Assembly (NCBI RefSeq): GCF_001580455.1
Contig: NZ_CP010951.1
Coordinates: 3,187,001 to 3,251,000, forward strand
Length of the DNA stretch: 64,000 nt
Direction: 5' to 3'
Origin: Ramlibacter tataouinensis
GTDB lineage: Bacteria; Pseudomonadota; Gammaproteobacteria; Burkholderiales; Burkholderiaceae_C
The position numbers were made by a program, and so were the translations under genes. Positions within the stretch are counted from its first letter, which is position 1, and each line of letters begins with the position of its first letter. Positions 1-8,796 of this stretch are shown here, piece by piece. The notes under the pieces were generated by a model that saw only the letters and a list, made by a program, of their open reading frames with translations, was not told the DNA's origin and did not search any database.

Positions 1-47
1 GGCCAGCAAAGCGGCCTGGACGCGGATAAGCAGTTCTGAGCGATCAG

Positions 48-341
48 CTACCCGGCCACCGTATCGAGGCGTTTGCCTTTCACAGCCTGGGACTTTGGCT
101 TGGCCGGACGGATCGGCCGGAGCTGTGAGTCGAAGGCCGGGCCGCGCACCCGCCGCCACTTGCGCTTGCTGTTGCTCCAGGTGATACGTGTGGTGGCATA
201 AATCCACCAAACAGGTCCGCTTCCGCTCCCTTCGAGTACGAATTTGCCGTCGTACAGGACACCCACGCGCACGATCTTTCCAATGTTGGACTTGTTCTTT
301 GCGCTGATGACGACGGCGAGGTCGCCTGGACGGCAGTTCAT
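48..341 (-). CDS. small hypothetical protein, RPGDLA family (copy 2)
   Basis: A 97-residue basic protein of unknown function. It begins with a CRPGDLAVV block followed by a NIGKIVRV segment. This resembles the start of a KOW/SH3-like beta barrel, but I cannot assign a family name. The C-terminal third is rich in Lys, Arg and Pro. The same two blocks occur in the gene immediately upstream, so the two look like tandem duplicates. The start codon overlaps the stop of that gene as ATGA, which suggests translational coupling. Upstream of the ATG there is only a weak GAG. It is encoded in a stretch less GC-rich than most of the window. Confidence 0.6.
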   Translation of the reverse strand: MNCRPGDLAVVISAKNKSNIGKIVRVGVLYDGKFVLEGSGSGPVWWIYATTRITWSNSKRKWRRVRGPAFDSQLRPIRPAKPKSQAVKGKRLDTVAG

Positions 342-685
342 TGGCTGCTCGATGTGGGAAGGCCGACCTCCGCGTTGCTGGTGCTGGCGGGTTTGACCGT
401 TCTTGTGGGGTTCTTGTGGGCTTTCCTGCGCGGCCGAATTGGCAGCAGCCAGTCATCTTGGTGGTAGATCACAAGGCCGCGTCTATCCGTTGAAACGACG
501 CCCGTGGAAGGGTCTATGTACGGCAGCGGTGTTGCCGTAGTCGGCGTGGTGATCCACATGATGCCCTGGTCTGGATCGTTTAGACGAGGCCCGTGAACGT
601 TCACGAAACGACCGATGTTCATTTCAAGGCCCGGCTCGTCCTTGATGATGATGGCGAGGTCGCCCGGCCTGCAACGAGTACCCAT
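338..685 (-). CDS. small hypothetical protein, RPGDLA family (copy 1)
   Basis: A 115-residue protein beginning MGTRCRPGDLAIII. A longer frame exists, but this ATG follows a good Shine-Dalgarno (AAGGAG, 7 nt away), which fixes the start. It shares CRPGDLA and NIG-x-x-V-x-V with the downstream gene and then has a longer middle with a DDWLLPIRP block. No catalytic motif or membrane segment is visible. A small beta-barrel fold is my inference. Its stop codon overlaps the start of the downstream paralog by four bases, so the two probably share one transcript. Confidence 0.65.
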   Translation of the reverse strand: MGTRCRPGDLAIIIKDEPGLEMNIGRFVNVHGPRLNDPDQGIMWITTPTTATPLPYIDPSTGVVSTDRRGLVIYHQDDWLLPIRPRRKAHKNPTRTVKPASTSNAEVGLPTSSSQ

Positions 686-1128
686 ACGTAAGCTCCTTCG
701 ATGCCCTCTATGCTGGCGTCGGCCAGGGCGCAGGGCGGAGCGCATGGCGACGGTTTAGCAAGCACTTATGAGTCGCCCTGCAAGTGTCAGAACTCGGCGA
801 CGCCCGTTGTCGTGCAGGCTCACGGGCATGAAAAAGCCCGCGCTGCGGGCATGACCGGCTTGGTTGCCTTGTTGGCCGCATCCGCTTTCGCGATCCACCT
901 TGCCCCGTAGGCAGGTTGGCTCGGGACGATGCCCGACTCTTCATACAGTTTCCAGTTTAAGCCCCCGGCTGCGGGCGCACAAGCCCCAGGCGCGAACAGA
1001 CCGCCGCTAATGGGTGGTGGCTTGCGCCGCCGCCGAAAACGCCGCCAAGGCCGCGAAAAGCCCAACCCTCTCTCGGCCGCCTGCTCCAGTCATCGCCGAC
1101 CAGGAACGTCTTGCGTTGGCTGTGGATG
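686..1128. other. intergenic region with nested inverted repeats
   Basis: No convincing gene lies here; the open frames look like composition shadows. The left part carries several paired segments: GGCGAC at 746-751 with GTCGCC at 772-777, CCTGCA at 777-782 with TGCAGG at 813-818, and GCCCGT at 802-807 with ACGGGC at 822-827. The last two pairings interleave. A minus-strand terminator follows at 831-850. The block could be a structured RNA or an element remnant. The right part (about 930-1128) is GC-rich with nothing I can name. Confidence 0.4.
831..850 (-). terminator. probable intrinsic terminator, minus strand
   Basis: Read on the minus strand, GCCCGC-AGC-GCGGGC is followed directly by TTTTT. 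The stem is six perfect GC pairs with a three-base loop. It could end transcription arriving from the SHOCT-domain gene about 280 bp upstream. Confidence 0.6.
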
Positions 1129-1974
1129 CTATGACGCGAGGAGACGTTCTTTTGCACGCACAAATTCTTCCTCTGTAAGCACGCCTTGGGCCCGCAATGC
1201 GGCGAGTTTCTCAAGTTGCGCCGTGAGGGTCTCGTTGGCCTGGACCGGATCGGCAGCTTTGGGATTGGCATTCGCCACGTTGGTGAAAGTCTTCGAGAGC
1301 TTGATGCGGCCATCCGAGGGCGTGAAGGCCGACGTGTGGAAGAACGCCTCTCCGCGGTCCCAAGCGACTCGGACGACCGTGTTGATTTCCGATTTCGTAG
1401 TCAGAGCATTGAGGATCGATGCCGCGGCCATACCAATAGCTGCTCCTTCCAGCCCGAAACCGCCGCCGACAAAACCCCCGCCGGACTCGGTCCTACCTGT
1501 GCCGCCCAGTTCCAGGCTCGTTACTTCGTCGATCCGAAGCACGGTCTGAAGTTGTGACTTCGAAAATACCCGGATGCTGTGCTCACCGAACGCGATCGTG
1601 CACGCCAAACCAGGCTCCAGAACAGTTCCACTTCCTCCCAACGCCGTACACCGAATAAGCACCTCGGTCTGAGCTAGAGTCATAGACTTGCGAAAGTGAT
1701 TGATGCGCTTATTGATCTCTAGCGCGCACCTCGCGCTGTCACCACCGATGTTCAGCCCCTGCGTCGTAGTCCCGTCGTGCAGCCGCAATCGAAAATTAGT
1801 GAAAAATCCACCGCTCTCAGCTGCCTGAATTTCATCCCAGTAGTGGGTGCTCGTGAAAAACAAGACACCTTCCTCCACGCGGTCCGAGTAGACAAGCACC
1901 TTGTGACCGCCGCTACGGAATTTCAGGGGTGCTTCGTCCCTGCGCGTCGAGCGCGAAAAAGTGAATCCATCCAT
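1129..1974 (-). CDS. SHOCT domain-containing protein
   Basis: A 281-residue protein of unknown function. The last ~30 residues (LEKLAALRAQGVLTEEEF and onward) match the SHOCT domain, a short C-terminal helical hairpin found on many otherwise unrelated bacterial proteins and thought to aid oligomerisation. The middle contains a Gly-rich, hydrophobic stretch (GGGFVGGGFGLEGAAIG) that may contact membrane. The N-terminal part is mostly predicted beta structure (KVLVYSDRVEEGVLFF). A longer frame begins upstream, but this ATG has GAAGGAG six bases before it, so I chose it. Neighbours on both sides are also uncharacterised. Confidence 0.7.
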   Translation of the reverse strand: MDGFTFSRSTRRDEAPLKFRSGGHKVLVYSDRVEEGVLFFTSTHYWDEIQAAESGGFFTNFRLRLHDGTTTQGLNIGGDSARCALEINKRINHFRKSMTLAQTEVLIRCTALGGSGTVLEPGLACTIAFGEHSIRVFSKSQLQTVLRIDEVTSLELGGTGRTESGGGFVGGGFGLEGAAIGMAAASILNALTTKSEINTVVRVAWDRGEAFFHTSAFTPSDGRIKLSKTFTNVANANPKAADPVQANETLTAQLEKLAALRAQGVLTEEEFVRAKERLLAS

Positions 1975-2065
1975 CTGTCGCTCCTTCTCAAGCCAAATTC
2001 TGAGTGGCCTAGGGCGAAAGAACAAGCCGTGACGACCCTTGGAGCAGGACAGTCAACGATTGACG

Positions 2066-3019
2066 CTATCTTCGAACTTTGCTGGGTTGCACCGAATCTC
2101 GCTTGCAACTCACGACTGCGAAGACACCGCGAGGCGCTGGCACCGTTCGAGCATAGTTAATTTTGGGCCACGTCTCAGCCAGATCGTTGTCGTAGCTGAA
2201 CTCGCATCCGTTAGCGTTCGCCCATGTGCGCAGTGAGTCTCCGGATTGCGACTTGTCCAAGGCGAAAGTTGCCTCCACTCGGGGGGAAACGCAGCAGCCG
2301 TAGTAGGCGTCCATGTGCTCGCTATTGAGCAAGAACAAGCGATGCCCCATCAGTTGGGTTGGTCGCTTCGCAAGGTAGTAGTGCGCATAGTCCCCTTGGA
2401 CATCTGGATCCCTTCCGATGGCACCGATCCTCGCATATGCGAGCAGTGCCCGCTTCGTCTGAGCCACGTTCTCGGCATCAGCATTGCGCAAGCGTAGTGC
2501 CTCGATCACCTGAGCTTCCGCAGCCCTCGCGTGCTGCGGATTCAGGTCGATAGGTTGCTCAGGCTCTTTTACCTTCTGAATGGGCGGCGGCATGCGTGGA
2601 TTGCTGGTGGCAGGGCTTTCCGCCGAACGGATCAACATCGGCTTCTTGTTGTCTGCGTAAAAACACAACATCCTCTCTGCTTCCCACTTGGTGCAGACGT
2701 TGGCGACTGTGGCATGCATTTCGACCGGTTCGCGCTCTTTGACGAGTTGTTCCAGGACGGATTCGACTTGGCGCGGAAAATAGCGTCCGTGCCCGATCAG
2801 TACCCGACTCCCACCGTCCGTTTGTAGCCAATACGCCACCCCACCCATTGGACCCGAAACGACGTTTCCATGGAGAACAAGCGGAATAGCCCCGATCAAT
2901 TTCTGTGGGACGTAGTCGGAGTCGAATGGCTCAATTCGAACCGCGTAGAAGCCCGCACTGGCCGCAAGCACTGGGAATAAGGCCACTAGCGCCGTCAGTG
3001 CCAATCGGAGATGTCTCAT
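2066..3019 (-). CDS. exported hypothetical protein
   Basis: A 317-residue protein with a clear N-terminal signal peptide: MRHLRLAL, then a hydrophobic run ending ASAG near residue 23. The mature part has five or six cysteines, including a CC pair in YYGCCVSP and one in NVCTKW, so disulfide bonds in the periplasm are plausible. A Pro/Glu-rich linker near residues 143-160 separates two halves. The second half is helical and resembles a TPR-like region, but I do not recognise a family. The ATG has an AAGGA Shine-Dalgarno. Whether it belongs with the SHOCT gene 90 bp downstream is unclear. Confidence 0.6.
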   Translation of the reverse strand: MRHLRLALTALVALFPVLAASAGFYAVRIEPFDSDYVPQKLIGAIPLVLHGNVVSGPMGGVAYWLQTDGGSRVLIGHGRYFPRQVESVLEQLVKEREPVEMHATVANVCTKWEAERMLCFYADNKKPMLIRSAESPATSNPRMPPPIQKVKEPEQPIDLNPQHARAAEAQVIEALRLRNADAENVAQTKRALLAYARIGAIGRDPDVQGDYAHYYLAKRPTQLMGHRLFLLNSEHMDAYYGCCVSPRVEATFALDKSQSGDSLRTWANANGCEFSYDNDLAETWPKINYARTVPAPRGVFAVVSCKRDSVQPSKVRR

Positions 3020-3402
3020 AGCTCATCCTTATCGGGTTCAAGGCTACAGGGGATCCCCAGCACGCAAATCGGGCAAAACCATCGTGGTGCTCATACAACC
3101 CCCGTCGGGGTTCGAAACCGACCGGATTCGGACACCGGCGCTACGGATTGATCGCGCCGTCACGATCCCGAGAGCCGCTGATCAACCGGCGTCAGCCATA
3201 AGAGTGGGCCAAGCGCCTGCGAAGGCGAGCGCTCCACCGCCCTGACGTTGGCTACCACGGCATAGTAAGGACACGACGAGGGACGACTTGGCGGGTAGCG
3301 CGGGCGCAAGGGCCGGGGATTTAACGGGGATTCACTGGTCAATCTACGATAAAGCCGCCATTGGAGCGCCTCTTGACAGACTCCTGCTCCGCCAGTGAAA
3401 GC

Positions 3403-3448
3403 AAGGGTTTGTTGCTACAAGATCTGTAGCGCAAACCCTTTGTTTTTT
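3403..3448 (+). terminator. long hairpin followed by T-run
   Basis: AAGGGTTTG-TT-GCTACA pairs with TGTAGC-G-CAAACCCTT across a five-base loop, giving about 15 base pairs with one small internal bulge. TGTTTTTT follows on the plus strand. It has the form of a strong intrinsic terminator reading rightward, yet no plus-strand gene lies upstream. It could instead protect the cyclase operon from opposing transcription, or be an element end. Confidence 0.5.
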
Positions 3449-3565
3449 GGGCCTATGGTGGGAATTCTTGACTGTGGGTGCTGACTAGGGACTGCAACGC
3501 CCTTCCAACCCGACTCGCTGCGAGCAGCTTCCAAACCGTGGAGGCTCAGCTTCTTGATTCCTGAT

Positions 3566-3599
3566 GCTCGCAACGCGAACTGGCTCGCAACGCGAACTG
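3566..3599. repeat. 17-bp tandem duplication
   Basis: GCTCGCAACGCGAACTG occurs twice in direct succession at 3566-3582 and 3583-3599 in noncoding DNA just past the end of the cyclase gene. It is probably a slippage duplication; no function is evident. Confidence 0.8.
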
Positions 3600-3631
3600 G
3601 CAAGTCGAAGTTCCAACCTGGTTTCTTCTGG

Positions 3632-6600
3632 CTACACAGGGGCAGGTCGTGCCCCTTGCGCCTCGCCGCACGCAGCCAGCAAGGAATCGATTTGAGCTTC
3701 GCTTTCCTGGTCCAGGTCAAGAGAAACCCTTGTCAGCAGGGATTCAACGAGTCTTCGTGCCTGGTCCTTTGCATCCTGCGCAATGAGGGAACTCGCGAGA
3801 TTCATCGTTGCACGCAACTCCCACGCCAGGGCCCCCTGTTGCTGGGCGACAGCGATGGCCTGGCGGTAGCAGGCTTGCGCCTCGACAAGAGGCTTGCCGG
3901 ATTTTTCCAACAGCACGCCGCGATTGCGATGCAATTCCGCCGCGCTCCAGCGCTCCCCTGTTCGCTCCGTTGTTTCGAGCCACTCCGTCAACGATGCATC
4001 GGCCTGGGACATCCCGTCGGCCGTCGCGCTTGTCGTGGCGTAGTGACCTTCCCACCAAGGCAGAAAATGCTTCGCGCCCGTCATGCGAAACAGATCGATT
4101 GCACCGCGCATTCCCGGCAAGCCTGATGCCGTGTTCCCTTGATCGAAGGCTTGCCATGACGCCATCATGTGACCGTGCGCGAGGAAGATCAGGATGTTCT
4201 GGACGCCGCAGAACTGGACGAGCTCCTCGCTGAACGGCGCGGCGGCGGTGTAGTCCCGGCAAAAAATGCGATGCCATCCGGCAAACGCCAATGCGAAGGC
4301 GAGCGACAGCGGATGGTTCAGGCGCCGTGCCAGGGATAGGGCCGCCTCGGCAGTTCGCAGGGCCTGATCCTGCCGGCCCATCAACCAATGGGTCCAGACC
4401 AGGAAGTTTTGGGCGACCACCGCCGGATCCTGGCCAAACTGGAACATGTGGGCCGCATGGCGCTGCGGGTCGTAGGTTTCTACGCATTTCTCCAGGTTGG
4501 TCTTCGCTTGGGAGAGTTCGCCGAGGTGGAAATAGATGACGCCCAGGGTCAAGTAGGCCTCCAGCAGGAGGTCCTCATTGTTGATGTGGGCTGCAATCGC
4601 ATAGAGCTGCTTCGCCAGTCCCAGTGCTGTTTCGAGATTGCCGCTGACGATGTTGTAGGCCACCAGCTGGTACAAGGCGATGGGGAGCTGAGGCGCATTC
4701 CCGACCAGTCCACACAGTTCATGCGCGCGGGCGCAGGTGACGCGGACGTCGTCCGCCGCATAGCCTTTCCACGTCATCAGGCAGTGGCCAAGCAGGATAC
4801 GGAACTCGAGTTCCCTCACGTCGCGTTCCGGTGTGGCCGGAAGATTCGCCAGCAGCGCCAGTCCCTGGTTGAGATGGGCGACGGACTCCTGGGTCGCGAA
4901 TCCCTTTAGCGCCAGCTGGCCCGCCATCAGCCAATAACGCACGGCCTGGTCCACATCCTTGGCGGCTGTGTAGTGATGCGCCAGCACATCGGGTTGCCGA
5001 ACCGCGATGTCGGGAAACACCCGTTCCATGACCTCCGCGACCTGCCGATGCAGCGTCTCGCAGTTGCGTTTCAACATCGAGTCGTAAGCCGCATCGCGAA
5101 TCAGGGCGTGCTTGAATTGGTAGAGCCCTTTCGCGACATCTCCGCGCACCTGCAACAACTCTGCCTTGCACAGTTGCTCCAGACCGTAATGCAGAGCTTC
5201 TCGCGTGCCGGACCAGACAGCCTCGAGCATATTGCGGTCGAAGTCACGGCCCAGGATGGCAGCAACCTGAGCGACGGATTTCGTGTCGTTCATGCGATCG
5301 AGCCGCGCCATCAAGGCATCCTGCAAACTCTCTGGAATCGCGCTATCCAAAAATTCCGGCCGGTCGGGCGACAGCCCTTTGCTGGCACCCTCCTGGTTGG
5401 TGAGGACGATTTCCTTCGTCAACACCTCGAGATACAGCGGCACGTTGTCCGATTTTTTCATCAGCTGCTGCAGCATGCTCTCGGAGAGATTGGCGTCGCC
5501 GGCCGCGAGCCTCACCAATTCCATCGACTGCGCGTCAGGAAGACGACCGATATCCAGGCTTGTGAAATGATTCTGTGTCGGCCAAGGAGGGGAAAATTCT
5601 GGACGACTGGTCAGCAACATCAAGGATTGGCTCTCGGCGCCTTCTTCCATCCATACGCGGATCAATTCCAGGGTCGAGGGGTCTGCCCAGTGCAGGTCTT
5701 CTACCACCATCAATGTCAATGTCAGTGGCGATGGGCTCAGCTGCCGGAACAGGTTTGCGAGATATTGCAGGGTGAGTTGCTTCTGGCGCTCCGGTGTCAG
5801 GTTGAGCGCCCGATGATCGGTCGGCACGGGGACGGACAGGAGCATCGCCAAGAGCGGTGCGGCCTGCGTCTTGTCGAGCGTGGTGCGATCCAGGAAGCGG
5901 TCAAGCAATGCCCATTTTTGTCCGGCCTCAACCGCGTCGGCAGACGAGAAAATTTCCTCCTGCAGCCATTCGATGACGGGAAACAGCGCACTCTGGTTGT
6001 AGTAGGGGGAGCACTGCAACTCGATCGGCACGACGGCGTGCTGCGCGCCTGCGCGTTCGACCAGCGCCCGGGTGATGCGCGATTTTCCGATTCCCGCCTC
6101 GCCCCTCAGGAGCACGACCTGGCCATGGCCGGCCGCTGCCTGCTGCGTGCGCTCCTCCAGCAGCGCCATCTCCTCGCGCCGACCGACCAGCGGCATGACG
6201 GACATCCCGTGCGCCGCTGCAAAGCGACTCTGGCGGACGCGTTGCCGGATGACTTCACGAACCAGAACTGGCTCGGGAATGCCTTTCAGCGTGTGAACGC
6301 CGATTTCCCTGCACTCGAAGCGCTGTCCCAGCATTCGATAGGTGTGGGGTGAAATGACAACCTTGTTCGGTGCGGCCAAGCCTTGCAAACGCGCCGCGAG
6401 GTTCGGTGTCTGGCCAACGGCGACTTTCTCGACGTTGGCGCCGGCACTGACCAGGTCGCCAATCACAATGGGGCCGGTGGCGATGCCGATCCTCACTTGC
6501 AGCCGTAGACCCGGCCTCGGTTGGAGGGTGTCAAGCGCTTCGACAATCCCGAGGCCGGCATGCACGGCGCGTTCGCTGTTTTCTTCGTGCGCAATGGGGT

Positions 6601-6916
6601 AGCCGAAATAAATCAACAGGCCATCGCCGAGGTGTTGCGCGACAAAGCCCTCATAGCGTTCCACCACGCCAACGCAGGCATCCTGGAATGAGCGAATGAT
6701 TTCCCGCAAATCCTCGGGGTCGTACTGCATGGACAGCGCGGTTGAATCGACGACGTCGCAGAACATCACGGTCAGGTGCCGGCGTTCCCCTTCACCGGGC
6801 GAGCCGCCGCGCCCAGGCGCGGTTGATGCCTGGTGGTTGACCGTCAGCGCCGCGCCGCAGTTAAAGCAGAAACGATGGCCGTCGCTATTTGCACTGCCGC
6901 ACTGGTTGCATTGCAT
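3632..6916 (-). CDS. class III nucleotide cyclase / AAA ATPase / TPR signalling protein
   Basis: A 1094-residue multidomain protein. Residues 3-20 form a four-Cys zinc ribbon (CNQC...CFNC). Residues ~45-215 are a class III cyclase domain with both metal-binding Asp (D54 in FCDVVDST, D98 in GDG) and the transition-state Asn172 and Arg176 (PNLAAR). A P-loop (GEAGIGKS, 272-279) and a Walker B near 410 form the ATPase module, and residues ~650-1050 are TPR-like helices. This order is known from a widespread bacterial family of about this length. By hand alignment, the Lys and Asp/Thr that select adenine are Gln94 and Val165, so product and activity are uncertain. AAGGA precedes the start. It ends a three-gene cluster, 27 bp after the lipoxygenase-like gene. 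Confidence 0.9.
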   Translation of the reverse strand: MQCNQCGSANSDGHRFCFNCGAALTVNHQASTAPGRGGSPGEGERRHLTVMFCDVVDSTALSMQYDPEDLREIIRSFQDACVGVVERYEGFVAQHLGDGLLIYFGYPIAHEENSERAVHAGLGIVEALDTLQPRPGLRLQVRIGIATGPIVIGDLVSAGANVEKVAVGQTPNLAARLQGLAAPNKVVISPHTYRMLGQRFECREIGVHTLKGIPEPVLVREVIRQRVRQSRFAAAHGMSVMPLVGRREEMALLEERTQQAAAGHGQVVLLRGEAGIGKSRITRALVERAGAQHAVVPIELQCSPYYNQSALFPVIEWLQEEIFSSADAVEAGQKWALLDRFLDRTTLDKTQAAPLLAMLLSVPVPTDHRALNLTPERQKQLTLQYLANLFRQLSPSPLTLTLMVVEDLHWADPSTLELIRVWMEEGAESQSLMLLTSRPEFSPPWPTQNHFTSLDIGRLPDAQSMELVRLAAGDANLSESMLQQLMKKSDNVPLYLEVLTKEIVLTNQEGASKGLSPDRPEFLDSAIPESLQDALMARLDRMNDTKSVAQVAAILGRDFDRNMLEAVWSGTREALHYGLEQLCKAELLQVRGDVAKGLYQFKHALIRDAAYDSMLKRNCETLHRQVAEVMERVFPDIAVRQPDVLAHHYTAAKDVDQAVRYWLMAGQLALKGFATQESVAHLNQGLALLANLPATPERDVRELEFRILLGHCLMTWKGYAADDVRVTCARAHELCGLVGNAPQLPIALYQLVAYNIVSGNLETALGLAKQLYAIAAHINNEDLLLEAYLTLGVIYFHLGELSQAKTNLEKCVETYDPQRHAAHMFQFGQDPAVVAQNFLVWTHWLMGRQDQALRTAEAALSLARRLNHPLSLAFALAFAGWHRIFCRDYTAAAPFSEELVQFCGVQNILIFLAHGHMMASWQAFDQGNTASGLPGMRGAIDLFRMTGAKHFLPWWEGHYATTSATADGMSQADASLTEWLETTERTGERWSAAELHRNRGVLLEKSGKPLVEAQACYRQAIAVAQQQGALAWELRATMNLASSLIAQDAKDQARRLVESLLTRVSLDLDQESEAQIDSLLAACGEAQGARPAPV

Positions 6917-6943
6917 ATCGTTCCTTCTTATCGGAACCCGACC

Positions 6944-8653
6944 TCAGAACTGCACGCCCGCCGCAAAACAGTCCTTGGCGGGATCAGCGGCATACAAGCT
7001 GATCCCAAACTCCGGAAATTGCTGGTGCAGCTGTTCGTCGGTCGCAATCATCTCTTTTTTGAACCTCGCGATGAGGGGACCCAGGTCGTTGGCAAATTCG
7101 TACTTGAATGCATTCAGCTGAGTCGTGCTGTGCGGCTGGAAGAACATCTCATCGCACAAGCGGGCCGGAATGACGTCGCGAATCAGTCGCACCGAAGGTC
7201 GATAGCCAGGGTCGACGCCCGGGCTGGGCGACACCGGCGGTTTATCACGCAGGATGTATGGGGTGGGGCGTTTCTGCTCGAACATCTGGTGCATGAGCCA
7301 GTGGTCAGCCGTATGAACGATGGCGCCGTTCCAGATGATGGAGGCACAGGTTCTGGCCAGCAGTTCGTTGTTTTTGTAGATCGCCTGGCCATCAGGAAAG
7401 CCCGGGATCCACGAGGCGACATGGTCCGCCCAAAAACGGATTGCCTCCCAATTTTTGCCGTCGTCCGGAATGGATGCAACGACACCTCTCGCAAAGTTCA
7501 GGATCGGTTTGAAATAGCCATTGAGAAACGTTCCGTATTTGGACGGGATATGACGCGGCTCGGTGGCGAATTGGTATGGCGGAAAAGCGTTGCTCGGTGG
7601 TGCAGATCCCACCCAATAAAACGGAAAGACTTTGCGAATCTCCTCGCCTTTTGCGGGATAGGGGCTGTAGGGGAAATTGGCGGTTCGGTTCAGCAGCGAA
7701 TATTTCCCCTCCAGGACGCGGTTGTCGACGGGCAGGCTCAGCAAGAGGTGCGGAAGCAGAAGTTGCAGCACGACATTGCTTGTCGGCAATACGGATTTGG
7801 TAATGGCATTAATGGCATCAAACGGAAAATGCACCATGGGGTGATCGATCAGATTGACCCGCACCAGCGCGGCCTGCAAGGCAAAGTACTTCGCCAACTG
7901 CCATGCCTTGCCGTCCCCGGGTCCGAGCAGTACCCCATAGTCATAGGGGCCACCGGCTTGTGTTTGAACAAAGATCCTGATGGCTTCGACACGGAAATCG
8001 TATTCCTGGCCGGGCGCGGGACTGAGGGGGCGGGACATGTACACGATTGAGGGGGCCACATACTCGCCCTCCAACGGATTGCGCACGACCCGCATTTGCG
8101 TTAGATCAGATTTCCAGTATTCCAGGGCCTCGTCGTTCAGAAAACCCGGAGATTGGGATTTATCCGATGAGTCCACCCTGGACATCAGCTTGCTCAGCAA
8201 GCCGTGGGCGATCATGTCTGTGAATGTTGAATCGCTCAGTGCTGGGTATTGGCCCGTCGTGTCATCAATATCCACTGGCATTTCAAGCAAATACCAAAGC
8301 GCGATATCGGCCGCAAGCTCAATTTCGTACTCTGTACTTAGAGGTATATTCAATAACGCCGCGGAGTATTCAATTGCGGATTGAACGAAGATCAGAGAGT
8401 TGTCGGTGTAGTAATCGCCTAGTTCCTTCTCGTACTCTTCCTCTTCTGTCCCGGGAATACAGTGCGGACCTTCACGCAATACCTCGGGTGCAACTTTGCA
8501 GGCATTCCCATCCCTCGGCTGGCAGGGCCACGGCCCGTTTTCCCCATAGAGAAAATCGCCAGGCTTGAAACCTGGGGGTAGTTGAAATGGGAGCCCCGGT
8601 TGGCAAATCGATTGAGCGTCGCTGGACGCGCCGGGTTCGGTGAGTTGGGTCAT
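6944..8653 (-). CDS. lipoxygenase-like protein
   Basis: A 569-residue protein that I read as a lipoxygenase-fold, iron-dependent fatty-acid dioxygenase lacking the N-terminal PLAT domain. WQLAK (251-255), then H271 and H275, then LLLPHLLLSL (from ~299) follow the family's core helix. HTADH supplies H447 and H451 in the place of the third and fourth iron ligands. H451 lies 118 residues from the C-terminus, as in mammalian 15-lipoxygenase from memory. Two oddities: the first motif is His-x3-His rather than His-x4-His, and the chain ends in Phe rather than the usual Ile. No signal peptide is seen. The start at MTQLTE has AAGGAG 7 bases upstream. It sits between the membrane cyclic-nucleotide sensor and the cyclase. 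Catalysis is unproven. Confidence 0.6.
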   Translation of the reverse strand: MTQLTEPGASSDAQSICQPGLPFQLPPGFKPGDFLYGENGPWPCQPRDGNACKVAPEVLREGPHCIPGTEEEEYEKELGDYYTDNSLIFVQSAIEYSAALLNIPLSTEYEIELAADIALWYLLEMPVDIDDTTGQYPALSDSTFTDMIAHGLLSKLMSRVDSSDKSQSPGFLNDEALEYWKSDLTQMRVVRNPLEGEYVAPSIVYMSRPLSPAPGQEYDFRVEAIRIFVQTQAGGPYDYGVLLGPGDGKAWQLAKYFALQAALVRVNLIDHPMVHFPFDAINAITKSVLPTSNVVLQLLLPHLLLSLPVDNRVLEGKYSLLNRTANFPYSPYPAKGEEIRKVFPFYWVGSAPPSNAFPPYQFATEPRHIPSKYGTFLNGYFKPILNFARGVVASIPDDGKNWEAIRFWADHVASWIPGFPDGQAIYKNNELLARTCASIIWNGAIVHTADHWLMHQMFEQKRPTPYILRDKPPVSPSPGVDPGYRPSVRLIRDVIPARLCDEMFFQPHSTTQLNAFKYEFANDLGPLIARFKKEMIATDEQLHQQFPEFGISLYAADPAKDCFAAGVQF

Positions 8654-8796
8654 GTGGCTCTCCTTTTCGAGGGGCCACACACCGCAGTCGGGTGGGCCAT
8701 CGAATCTGTAGATCGGCCTCTCCCCAACTACGGGAGATCAGTCGCCAATGGTAGAGGCTTGCTGGCGCCTGGTCCAGTGCTTGAGCAAGGACGCTT

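Larger units (their letters stand above)
3020..3631. other. long gene-free stretch
   Basis: About 610 bp without a supportable gene between the exported hypothetical protein and the cyclase gene. It contains an imperfect palindrome around 3103-3125 (GTCGG and CCGAC flanking TTCGAA), a strong hairpin plus T-run at 3403-3448, and a 17-bp tandem duplication at 3566-3599. The short frames crossing it are Arg/Pro-rich and look like noise. It may be the scar of an insertion or the 3' flank of a transferred segment. Confidence 0.4.

Noticed and set aside
1..39. Possible 3' end of a plus-strand gene (frame ending GLDADKQF then stop)
   Set aside because: Too short to choose a frame; another frame stays open longer, and nothing upstream is available.
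820..1065. Minus-strand frame with a GGLNWKLYEESG segment
   Set aside because: It runs through the terminator hairpin, has no ribosome-binding site and a skewed Arg/Pro start; possibly a remnant but not supportable as a gene.
929..1549. 206-residue plus-strand frame
   Set aside because: It lies opposite the SHOCT gene and shows Arg/Ser/Pro composition typical of a shadow frame.
3095..3130. tRNA-like arm around a TTCGAA loop
   Set aside because: The stem is five pairs around a nine-base loop, then mismatched; no acceptor, D or anticodon arms fit on either strand.
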